Origin: Dallia pectoralis
Lineage: Eukaryota; Chordata; Actinopteri; Esociformes; Umbridae
Length of the DNA stretch: 64,000 nt
Reading direction: 5' to 3'
Assembly (NCBI GenBank): GCA_029465975.1
Contig: CM055761.1
Coordinates: 10,280,529 to 10,344,528, forward strand
Made by a program: the position numbers and the translations under genes. The notes below the pieces were generated by a model. It saw only the letters and a program-made list of their open reading frames with translations. It made no database searches and was not told the DNA's origin. Shown here piece by piece: positions 49,358-59,500 of this stretch; the first letter of the stretch is position 1, and each line of letters starts with the position of its first letter.

Positions 49358-49534
49358 GATGGCAATGATGTGGTGGTTGATTGGGAAGATGTGCTTGGTG
49401 TAGGTCGGTCATGAAGAGCCATCCTAACCCCAGCAGCAACAGCTCTCTCAAATACAGCCGCTATAACTCTACATGACTTGCCATTTTGAAAGACCTCTTT
49501 GTGAAATAGTAGAGCTGTGCGAGTTGTGAAGATT
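49358..49534 (-). pseudogene. exon a of the integrase-like transposase (right arm copy)
   Basis: This is the inverted counterpart of the left-arm exon a. It is open for the same 59 codons and ends at a donor (ACTTAC on the plus strand, 49351-49356). The encoded residues (including VIAAVFERAVAAGVRMALHD) are the same apart from a few substitutions. The next exon (48690 leftward) is interrupted by the LINE at 46587-48678. Confidence 0.65.
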
Positions 49535-50055
49535 CACGATCACGAACTAGGGGCGTGGCTAAGTACCGTAATTCTTGTATAGTTAAATGTATGACTTATA
49601 ATTTAGATTTAACATTTAACATTTAGATTTAACATTTAACATTTAGATTTAACATTTTGATTTAACATTTAGATTTAACATATAACATTTAGATTTAACA
49701 TATAACATTTAGATTTAACATTTAGATTTAACATTTAACATTTAGATTTAACATTTAGATTTAACATTTAACATTTAGATTTAACATTTAGATTTAACAT
49801 TTAGATTTAACATTTAGATTTAACATATAACATTTAGATTTAACATTTAACATTTAGATTTAACATTTAGATTTAACATTTAATATTTAACATTTAGCAT
49901 TTATATATATTTTACACAAAAAGTCAATTAGACAAAGTTCACAAATAATGCTTTAAATGTGTTAAAAACGTGACTATTAAATGTGGTTTGAGGCTAAATG
50001 TGGCAAAATGTTGGTGTTATTTTTGTGTGCTTCACTTTACAAACGGCGCCCCATA

Positions 50056-51569
50056 GCCACACCCTAGCCCAACCACCATATTCACAGTGGATATATTTCT
50101 TTGTAACAAGACAGTCCCTATTTATTCAGCAAACCAAGTTCCTGTCACAGATACTATGTTTACCTCCAGAAGCTGGTGTTCATTACTCAAACAGAGTAAA
50201 TGGTTTCTTCTCCAGAACATTCAAGCTGCTTGTATGCATATAGTTATTGTGTAATTGTTGCGATGGAGACTTGTTCACCCCATTATTGTCCCAACTTCTG
50301 TAATTTGTTCATTTTTCCTCCCCAGTGTTTAAACTAGACTTTAGTCCCTTTCCAGTTAGATTTATCAGAACTCCAGTTGACGTCGATTATTGAGCTAAAA
50401 TTAGACCTGGATATTTTTAAGCGCTTTGCAATTTTACAGTCATCACCTAATTTAATATTCAACCATGAATTAGGTCCCATGTCTTGTGTGCTCTTTGGCA
50501 ATCTCAATCATAAGAACTTACATCAGAAACAAATTCATTACCATTTAACATTTTCTTATGTCTCTGATGAACTTTGAAAAATAAAATAATGGGACGATGC
50601 TTCTAGTAGGGTTGTAATGACTTAGGGTTCCAATTGCAGTTGTAAACATGTTCTGTGTAGCCATTCGTTGTTGTGTTATGGTTCTATGTTTTCCCTTGAG
50701 TTTCCTATGTTTTTCGGTTCCCTGTGTGTCTGCTATGTTTCCCTGTGTATGTTGGGAACGACTTAAGTGGCATGGCTCCGGTCTAATTACTCACTCCATT
50801 TACCTGTGTCCGCTCTGTGTAAGCTGTGCACCTGAACCCATTTACCAATCAAGACTCCCTTGTGTTTAACCACCGGCTCTCTACACTCCTCATCCAACCT
50901 GATGGAGCTTGAGAGGTTCTGCAAAGAAGAATGGGAGAAACTGCCCAAATATAGGTGTGTCTAGCTTGTAGTGTTATACTCAAAAAGACTTGAGGCTGTA
51001 ATTGCTGTAAAGACTGTATTTGAAGTGAAACAGTGACAAAGCAATTTCTGCAAAACAAATTTGTCAAATTGTGGCACTGTTGATGGTCTTCTTTTAAAGG
51101 ACAACTGACTTCAAGCACTAAAAAAAACGTGAAGTTACTGTACATGTACTAACATGTTACACTTTCATTTTACCAAGCCAAAACTCATAATTTAATATAG
51201 AACAGTGGGGTAGTTACAGGTTACAGTTTAGGTTTAGTTTATAAAAATATAATTTTTTTGTAGAATATTTCTGTGTTTCATTTTGACTTCCGTCAAACCG
51301 TCGTTTTGTCAACACCTTCTAAAATGATAACCTGGTAAGAAGTTTATGGAGGGCAAAAATGACATCTCAATGGATAAATGTTCAATCTTGCATAAGAACT
51401 TTTGATATATTGAAAACTGATCATATTCACCCATTTACTCAATCTGTTATTACTTGCCATGCCAATGCATCAGTATTGTGTTTTTTTAATATAACTGGTG
51501 TAAATTCTTTGTTTGAAAGCATTCAAATGTCTATCCATGCTTTGCTTTTTGAATTGTGTTACCATAGTG
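50056..51569. other. no recognised feature
   Basis: Unassigned DNA between the foldback element and the hAT element. 50630-50880 has LTR-like pyrimidine-rich texture but no boundaries. Confidence 0.4.
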
Positions 51570-51653
51570 CAGGGCTATTCAAATGGCCATTGCGGCGTGA
51601 AAGCAACCTCAGAGTGGCCCAGCCCGTAGTTCCGCAATAGACAGTATAAAAGG

Positions 51654-52500
51654 CAGTGTTGGGAGTAACGGTGTTTAAGTATAACGGCGTTACTAACGGA
51701 GTTACTTTTTCAGTAACGGAGTAATCTAATTAATTACTGTTTCCATCGTTACAACGCCGTTATCTTTACTGAGATTGAAAGTGTCGCATTACTACAATTT
51801 GGTTGAATGAAGCGCGAGGTGTCATGGTTTGGCTACACAACAACAGCAGCTGGGGTGGGGATGATGACGCCGTTGCAAATGCGATGATGATTGGCTGGGT
51901 GGGCGGTGCCTTGCTCACGGTGTCTCGCTGCACACACTACCACTAAACAAGACTGCGTCAGCGACAATGGCGACGAGCCGGGGAAGTTCAAAAATAGCGA
52001 TGTCAAAGTACCGGCACTACTTCTCGCTCATTGAAGTCAAAGGCAAGAATGTTTATGTTACATGCACGCTATGCCCACATTGCCCAGGAAAAAAGACGTT
52101 ATCCACGTCTGCCTCAAGCAAAGATTTTCCTTTGTTTCTTTTTACCCAGGTTTTTGTGTCTTAAATTTGCACTTGAATTTTATTTTCAATATTTATTTAT
52201 GTTTTTATCATATGCATATCATATGGCAGCTGCAATCTATTGAGTTCAAATAAATACCAAATGTTCTAAAATACTGTATATAGTGTTTTATTCTTCAATA
52301 AGTTAATATAAACATCTTTGACGTTAAATGTTATAGAACGTAATAGCGTTTAGAACATAAACAAAATAATGTCAGTTACTTTTCTGAGTAACTAATTACT
52401 TTTACAATGTGGCAACTGAGTTACTAACTCAATTACTTTTTGGGAGAAGTAATTTGTAACTGTAACTAATTACTTTTTTTAAGTAAGATGACCAACACTG
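51654..52500 (+). mobile_element. 847-bp non-autonomous hAT element with retained BED-finger exon
   Basis: The ends are CAGTGTTGGGAGTAACGG and ACCAACACTG, with a perfect 8-bp target duplication ATAAAAGG (51646-51653 and 52501-52508). The interior from 51967 keeps a short frame (KYRHYFSLIEVKGKNVYVTC and CTLCPHC) that resembles the BED-type zinc finger at the N-terminus of hAT transposases. It breaks off after about 60 codons, and the catalytic region is absent. It is an internal-deletion derivative inserted in the 5' non-coding part of the older hAT. Confidence 0.92.
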
Positions 52501-52531
52501 ATAAAAGGGTCCCGCCAGCGATATTTTTCCC

Positions 52532-52657
52532 CCCACTATGGCCACGCCAAGACCCGCCCTTCAATAGCATTCACACACTACTATTGGCCAGGTGTCCATG
52601 TACAGGTCCTATCCCCTGACTGCTTCGTAGGGCGGGTCTTGGCGTGGCCATAGTGGG
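52532..52657. repeat. perfect 29-bp inverted repeat with 68-bp spacer
   Basis: 52532-52560 (core CACTATGGCCACGCCAAGAC) and 52629-52657 are exact reverse complements. It lies just upstream of the hAT transposase start. It may be a sub-terminal hairpin of the element or a separate tiny insertion. Confidence 0.88.
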
Positions 52658-52659
52658 AT

Positions 52660-55104
52660 TGGTAATTTTTGGTCAGTTTAACCCTGCCTGGACTGACAAA
52701 TTCTTGTTTATTTTACCGCCACATTCAAATGCCAAAGCGATGTGTTTAATTTGTAATGAGTGCGTTGCAGCAGAGTCCTGCACGGGTCCATTTTTGGAGA
52801 CCCGCCCCCTCCCGTACCCGCAAAGTTCAGCACCAGATCCGACCCGTCACCCGTGATAATATCAAAATTAAATCCGCACCTGCCCAGACCCGTTAATATT
52901 TGGCCCGTTACCCGACCCGTGCCCGCGATAGTTTTATTTTTTTAAGCTGTGGAAAAGTCTCTCTCACTCGCAGCGCTCGATGCTGGGATGGAGAGAACAT
53001 TCCGCGCAATCATTTCCAGGTTTGGAAATGATTTCGCATGCTCCTTCCACCACAACAAAACATCGAAAGGATCCCCCTTGGGTGGCTTAAATTCTATGTA
53101 TGAATGGACCTAGTCCTCGGGCGGCGCAGTGGTGGTGACGTGATGGGTCCGGTCAAATGTCATACCGTTGTTTTGTATTTAATGGTAATTTAGATTTTAG
53201 ACATACAAATATTGCACATTTTTTCATCCGCGCTACTACCCGTCCGCAAAGAGTTATTTATCCGCCCGCATCCCCGCCCGTGAATTTTAGGAATGTCACA
53301 ATCCACCCGTTTTGACCACTTTTATGTACCCGCGGGTACCCGACCCGTTGCAGGACTCTTCGTCGCAGTACTTAAAGATTACAATCTGAGGCGGCACCAC
53401 GTTGAGAAACACCAGACTTTCCGCACCAATTTTCCCAAGGGATCTCAAGAGAGGGCTGCAAAAGTGCAGAGTTTGATTGCATCTTACAACCGGAGCAGTG
53501 CTACCATGGTACGGTCATTTACAGCCCAAGAGAGAGCTACCGCAGCATCCCTTCGTGTTTCCTGGATATTGGCAAAAAAAAGCCATTCACAGACTCTGAA
53601 ACCGTGAAGGACTGTATGCTGGCCATCATGGATGAGGTGATAAATGACGATAAAATGAAAACGAGCGTGGCATCTGCTATAAAAACATACCCCTGTCAGA
53701 TACTTTTAACAGTCGGAGAGTTGAAATTCTTGCTGCAGATGTGTATGAAACGATGTTAGGAGACCTGAGGAAAGCTGACACTATGTCTATAGCAGTAGAT
53801 GAGTCCACAGACATAACTGATACTGCTCAGTTGTGCATATATGTCAGTTTTTTTATGGCAAATGCTTCCAAGAGGAGCTGCTCACCCTACTGCCGTTAGA
53901 AGGACACACAACTGGCGATATAGTCTTTGGGAAAATTTCTGCTTTCTCTAAAGACAATGGTCTGGATATGAAGCGTGTGTGCATGCTTGTGACCGATGGG
54001 GCTCGACCCATGACAGGAAAAGTAAATGGTTTGGCAGCACGTTGGTCCGCTGTAGCACCTCAGTTGATCTCCTTACACTGCATTGTGCATCAGGCGGTGT
54101 TGTGCGCAAAACTAAGCGGGGCGCTCATAACGACAATGGACAGCGTGATGGCTACAATTAATTTTATTCGCTCCACATCAAGCCTCCAACACCGCTTATT
54201 CCGCATGCTGCTGTCAGAAATGTCTGCTGAGCACCAAGACCTGCTTTTGCATTATGACGTGAGGTGGTTGTCCAAAGGCAAAGCACTGGAGCGTTTCTGT
54301 GGTCTCAGAGAGGAGATCATAACTTTCCTCCGCAGCAGCAAGCAAAAAAAGGCAGAAACGCACTTGAGTCGCATACTGGACCACAACTTCTTGGCTGATG
54401 CCTGCTTTCTGAGCGACATATTCAAACACCTGAATGATCTCAATTTGGGACTACAAGGCAGAGACAAAACTGTCATCGACCTTGTGGGACAGATGCCCGC
54501 ATTCCAAGTTAAACTGGACCTTTTCGCAACTGATTTGAGCACAGGCCGAATGCTGCATTTTCCGACACTCCGCAAATGCATCTCATCCCCCGCACAAATC
54601 ACGGATGTGATGTCAGATTTCATTCCGAGCCTGAAAAATAACTTTGCTGGTCGATTGGATGGACTTGTTCTGCCCACGGAGGTGGCCATTTTTGCCAGAG
54701 ACCCGTTCACTGGTGCAATAGAAGGGGACTTAATCGCCCGGGCAAAGGAAGTGGTCCCTTCCATTGACGAGGGGGAATTCACACTCGAACTTGTTGACAT
54801 GCAGTCATCTGTAACCATTGCACAGGAGCTTTGCACTAACGGGCCTGCAATGTTTTGGACAGATGTCAACGTACATCAGTTCCCTAACATTAAGAAAGCT
54901 GCGATCGTCATGCTCAGTATGTTTGGATCAACATGTGAGTCAAGTTTTTCACACATAAAAGGCAACCCTCGTTGCTCCCTGACTGGCCGTACTCTCCATC
55001 AATGCCTCCGGATTGCATTGGCAGCTTACGAGCCTAAAGTCACTGCTCTCGTTCGAAGCAATAAATGTTCTTCATTCACCCTGTGCTTGTGTCCTAAGCT
55101 TTGA
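52660..55104 (+). pseudogene. hAT-family transposase (Charlie/ZBED/GTF2IRD2-like), disrupted
   Basis: hAT transposases excise DNA through hairpin intermediates and use an RNase H-like core. The N-terminal BED-like finger is at 52675-52770 (FNPAWTDKFLF, CLICNECVA) and 53369-53420 (KDYNLRRHHVEKH), split by the 590-bp insertion at 52771-53360. The frame then changes at an A-run near 53574, again near 53690, and near 53855. The last 423 codons (53833-55104) are open: LVTDGARPMTG carries the second catalytic Asp, HCIVHQAVLC and YDVRWLSKGKALER are the hallmark motifs, and the C-terminal dimerisation region has STCESSFSHIK. VDESTD (53793-53810) holds the first Asp. Related genes exist as domesticated host genes, but three frameshifts and an insertion make this one a relic. 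Confidence 0.9.
52771..53360. mobile_element. 590-bp hAT-type MITE inserted in the hAT transposase
   Basis: The left end CAGAGTCCTGCACGGGTC and the right end GACCCGTTGCAGGACTCTT are inverted repeats. An 8-bp target duplication with one difference (CGTTGCAG at 52763-52770, CGTCGCAG at 53361-53368) flanks them. The interior is rich in ACCCG/CGGGT and has no gene. Taking it out restores the reading frame of the host element at that point, which dates it as later than the loss-free stage of that frame. Confidence 0.9.
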
Positions 55105-55200
55105 TAGAATTGGTAGGTCAGGTAATGTCATATGTGCACAAGCCGAAATTACTACTTTTTTCAATTCTGTATTCAAAACCTGCGTCTAATTAATTACAGT

Positions 55201-55412
55201 AACTAGCATACTTCAGGGTGGCTCATTTGATTTGCAGTAGCTTCAATTTGATTTGAATCAATGAAAAGGTGCATGTATTTATCATTTAATCATTGATGTC
55301 ATAGAGCAAATTGACTGACTGATTGTGAATAAGCTCTTTAGTCGTTTTGGAGTTATTTGGTTAAGAACTAAAACTCCACAGCAACCTTCATAATATTATG
55401 CTGGCAATGTTT
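55201..55412. other. no recognised feature
   Basis: Short unassigned interval between the hAT relic and the LTR fragment. Confidence 0.4.
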
Positions 55413-55560
55413 AACTGGTGCTTGTTATTGATTTAATGTTACGTGTCCATGTTGTTGAGTATTGTTTGTTGTTGCGCACTGTGTTATAGTTCTTTTAGTC
55501 GGTTTGTGTAAGCGCACTTTCATTTACGTTACAGTGTTTGTGTAGGTTTCGGTTTGTGTG
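55413..55560 (+). mobile_element. internal fragment of an LTR of the 62156-62552 family
   Basis: ACTGGTGCTTGTTATTGATT through GTAAGCGCACTTTCATTTAC and GTGTTTGTGTAGGTTTCGGT follows the LTR at about 62309-62455. The first about 150 bp and the last about 100 bp of that LTR are missing. It ends exactly where the Gmr1-type 5' LTR begins. Confidence 0.85.
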
Positions 55561-56395
55561 TGTTACGTCCCCAGAGTTCTGGGTTCGTTTATGTGTTTTG
55601 TTGCCCCGGGTTGGGTAGGTATTTGCTTGTTTGTGTTTTGGGTGTTAGTGTTTCCTTTAACAGGAAAGATGGCTTCCAACAGTTCCAGCTGCTGATTGGT
55701 GGTGAGGCCGCTGATTTGGTCCTAGAACTCCGCCCAGTCCTTAGTGGCTGCACCTGGCTGGGCTCCTTAAAAAGCCCAGGTTGTGTATCAGTGAGGGGCT
55801 GGCTTTTGACGCAGAGGCTCTGTGGTTGGTATCCTAGGTTGGGACTGGTTTTGTTTGTGATCGTAGTGCCAAGGCTTTGAGATCTGTGTGCCTTGGTTTT
55901 TGTGTAGCCGCTGCCAGTATTTGTACTGTGTGTGTTGATTATATTCTTTTCTTTTGTTCACAGGAAGTTGGGGAGTAGATTTAGAGCTACCTCGGGGTAT
56001 ACACCACCCGTAGGATTACTCCCCTGTCTAAGAACACCAGCTAGACCTGGGCAGACCACCCGCTGTACGTTTGGTTAGGGCGCCTGGGTCGAGCGTCAGA
56101 TAGGTGTTGTGTTTAGTTGTTTATTATTGGTTGTGTTTAAGGGTTAGATAGGTAGGGGCGGGGGTTTCTTGTTGATTTCTTTGCTTTGGTCTGTCCAGCC
56201 CTCCCCAAGTTCCTAACTAATTGTGTGTTTTTGGTTTCACTATACTACCGTGGCAAAATAAAGCCTTATTTTTACGGTATTTGTGACTTTGGTGTCCTTG
56301 TCTCGCACCACGACTCCATACTTCATTTGCTGGCATTGGTGGGCCCGAGCGGTGGGTTGTCTGGTTCCCCCCCTTTCGGGGGCTAGAACGTAACA
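55561..56395 (+). mobile_element. 5' LTR of a Gmr1-type retrotransposon (835 bp)
   Basis: It starts TGTTACGTCCCC and ends GGGCTAGAACGTAACA, so it has TGTTACG/CGTAACA inverted ends. A polyadenylation signal (CAAAATAAAGCC, about 56250-56262) lies about 135 bp before the end. Promoter and polyadenylation functions are expected of an LTR. The downstream primer binding site supports the 3' boundary. Confidence 0.88.
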
Positions 56396-56397
56396 GA

Positions 56398-56415
56398 TGG
56401 GGGCTCGTCCGGGAG
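56398..56415 (+). promoter_or_regulatory. primer binding site, tRNA-Pro type
   Basis: TGGGGGCTCGTCCGGGAG, two bases after the 5' LTR, matches 17 of 18 positions of the known tRNA-Pro primer binding site used by murine-leukaemia-type elements. It would prime minus-strand DNA synthesis. Confidence 0.85.
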
Positions 56416-56516
56416 CTGGATGCCCGTTGCTCGGACCACCAAATGCTCAGTGATTGGGGTGTGTTGTTGGGGTGTGAGTAAGGTCTTGCCTAGTGTTGTT
56501 GTTCTGTCTTAGCCTA

Positions 56517-59500
56517 ATGGCAGCTACTTCAGATCTAGCAGGCTTCATTGCGGAGCCCGCAGTGGGTTCATTGGTTAACCTGCGTAAGGTGGATTTGTTT
56601 GCACTAGCGGACTACTACAACCTTACAGTTGATAGGCAGGCTCGTAAAGCAAGTTTAGTATTGGTAATTAAAAACCATTTATTGAGTCTGTCCAAGGCAG
56701 GACTCTTGGCTAAAGAGGAAGGAGACACAGATGATGAGAGCGAGGATGAAGGCGCCGTAGAGAATCCCTCGCCTGCACGGTCGAAGGGCAGTATAGGAGA
56801 TGGGGAAGCTCCGGTGCCTCAAACTCTGCCAAGGTATGACCCGTTGTCTCCTGTGGTTCCGGAGTCTGTAGAGGTCGCTCGGCTGAAGCTGAAAACGGCC
56901 CGGCTGGAAGCAGACCTAAAAGACAGAGAAGACAAAAGGAGGTTTGAAATAGAAATTAGGAAAATAGAGGCAGACAAGGAAGCTCGAATACACATTCGGC
57001 GAATGGAGCTTGAGGCTGGGGTGTCTCCTCACCCAGTTGGCAAGCCCAGTCATTTTGACGTGGGGAGGAACATTGCGGTGGTTCCCCCATTCCGTGAGTC
57101 TGAGGTGGACTCATACTTCTCTGCTTTTGAGCGGGTAGCTGCTGCCTTGCAGTGGCCAAAAGAGGTTTGGCCTCTACTCCTTCAATGTAAGCTGACTGGG
57201 AAGGCCCAGGAGGTTGTGGCCTCTCTCTCTATAGAGGACAGTTTACATTATGAAGTGGTTAAAGCTACGGTGCTGCGTGCCTATGAGCTGGTGCCCGAGG
57301 CTTATAGACAGCGGTTTAGAAATCACCAGAAAAGCAGTAGTAAAACCTTTGTGGAGTTTGCCAGGGACAAAGAGTCCTTGTTTGACCGTTGGTGTGCAGC
57401 CAATAAGATATCCACTTATGTGGCTCTGAGAAATCAGATTTTGTTGGAGGATTTTAAAAATAATCTTCCTGAACGAATAGTGATGCATCTTAGTGAAAAC
57501 AAGGTGGCAACGTTGGGTGAGGCTGCGGTCCTGGCCGATGAATATACCTTAACACATAAAACGGTGTTCCCGGCCTTCAGTCAGAGCAGGACATCCCTTT
57601 CACCAGCGGGCGGTGCATTACGCTCTTCAAACTCTCCTACGCTACCTAGGAAAGAGGAGAGGGAATGTTTTTATTGCCACCGGAAAGGACATTTAATTTC
57701 AGGTTGTTTAATGCTTAAGAACAGGCCTAGGTCTCCTCCACCTGTCCGTAAGAGTGTAGGTTTTACTCACTCTGTTGCTTGCCAGGAAGCTAGAAGTGCT
57801 AGCGAGGCATTCATAAGGAGGAAACCAGACCTGGTATATGCTCCGTTTGTCTCGGTAGGGTGTGTTTCGTGCACAGGGAGAACTGAGGACGAAAGGACAG
57901 TTAAAATCTTACGTGACACTGGTGCTGCTCAGTCAGTAATACTGGCAGATGTGTTGCCATGGTCTGACCAGACATACTGTGGCTCACACATACTTTTGTG
58001 TGGTATTGAAGCCAACCCAATTTCTGTGCCTTTACATTGGGTTCACTTGCAGTCGGATTTGGTTTCGGGTCGGTTCCGTGTTGGGGTGTTGCCATCATTA
58101 GCAGTGGAAGGAGTATCACTACTGCTGGGAAACGACATTGCTGGGGGTAAGGTGTCTCCAGTACTAGAGGTAACAGACAGACCACAATCTGATATATCTG
58201 ACATGGCTCTAGTTCAGAAATACCCTCAAGTGTTCCCTGCATGTGTTTTGACAAGGGCACAGGCTCGCATGCAGGGGGATACAATAAATTTGTCTGACAC
58301 TATTTTTGAACGGGTTGATCCGGTAGATGTGGAACCTAAGACAGAGGGGGCACCTTCTGTACAGGCTGAAAGGGGGGGATGTGGAGTCACTCTCCAGTTA
58401 GGTGATGTGTTGTCATCCATCACACCGGAGAGGCTGATTAGGTGGCAAAAAGAGGATGTCAGCCTAAAAAAATGCTTTGATTTGGTAGTCTCTCTGGAAA
58501 AGGCAAAAGTACAGGGGGCTGCGTACCTTGTGGACGCTGGTATCCTAATGCGTAAATGGTCTGCGCATAGAATAGGTGAGGACTGGGATACAGTTTGGCA
58601 GGTGGTTGTTCCATCACCACTACGACAGCAAGTATTGGCACTGGCTCATGACGCTGCATGGTCCGGACATGTAGGGATAACAAAAACATACAACAGAGTC
58701 CTCCGACATTTCTTCTGGCCAGGATTAAAATCGGACATTGTACAATACTGTAAAACCTGTCATGTATGCCAGATTGCAGGAAAAGTGAACCAACCTGTTC
58801 CTCGTGTGCCACTTCACCCGATTCCCGTGGTTGGAGAACCGTTTGAGCGGGTGATTGTTGACTGTGTGGGTCCATTACCTAAAACTCGAACAGGTAACCA
58901 GTTTCTGCTTACCATTATGTGCAGCGCCACTCGGTATCCGGAGGCTATTCCTCTCCGGACAATTACAGCAAAGACAATTATTAAGAATCTGATCAAGTTC
59001 TTTTCCACCTTTGGTCTGCCCAGAGTGATCCAGACGGATCAGGGGACCAATTTCATGTCTAAACTTTTTTCTTCTGTGTTAAAAACATTGTCTATAGCAC
59101 ACCAGGTCTCCAGCGCTTATCACCCGGAGAGTCAGGGGGCTCTTGAACGCTGGCACCAGACCCTCAAAACCATGCTGAGGAAGTACTGTACAGAAACAGG
59201 TGCTGATTGGGATGAGGGGGTGCCCTTTGTGGTGTTTGCTGTTAGGGAAGCAGTACAGGAATCGTTGGGGTTCAGCCCTGCTGACCTCGTGTTCGGACAC
59301 ACACCTAGGGGTCCGTTGAAAGTGTTAAAGGAGCGTGTTCTGTCTGAAGCGCCTAGAAGTACCCCTAAGAATGTGTTAGACTTTGTATGTCAGATGCGGG
59401 AGAGGCTGCATGCTGCTTGCGTGCTAGCTCATGAGTCTCTCGTTTCCGCTCAGTCACGGATGAAAAAACAGTATGATCGACAGGCAAAAGACCGTGTGTT

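Larger units (their letters stand above)
41927..50053. mobile_element. large foldback DNA transposon with 1.75-kb inverted arms
   Basis: The ends are perfect inverted repeats starting TGGGGCGCCGTTTGTAAAGT, flanked by TA at 41925-41926 and 50054-50055. The left arm is 41927-43677. The right arm is 46205-46586 plus 48679-50053, split by a LINE. The arms match almost base for base, including an internal AATGTTAAATCTAAATG-type minisatellite (42078-42368 and 49601-49890). Both arms carry the same 5' exons of a transposase reading inward. The 2.5-kb loop (43678-46204) carries different transposase parts on each side and an 83-bp array. Such foldback structures arise by inverted duplication of one transposon end; this copy cannot be autonomous. 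Confidence 0.88.
51570..55200 (+). mobile_element. decayed hAT (Charlie-like) transposon
   Basis: The left end CAGGGCTATTCAAATGGC at 51570 is a typical Charlie-type hAT terminus. The transposase remnant (52660-55104) belongs to the same superfamily. The matching right terminus with an 8-bp duplication is not visible before the LTR fragment at 55413, so the right end is lost or deleted and 55200 is only an estimate. Two other hAT elements are nested in it (51654-52500 and 52771-53360). Confidence 0.7.

Noticed and set aside
54252..54869. 205-codon minus-strand open frame
   Set aside because: Antisense shadow of the hAT transposase frame with no domain of its own.
56398..56415. Infectious retrovirus suggested by the tRNA-Pro primer site
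   Set aside because: The polyprotein has gypsy-type RT and Gmr1 domain order and no envelope gene. The element is an LTR retrotransposon.
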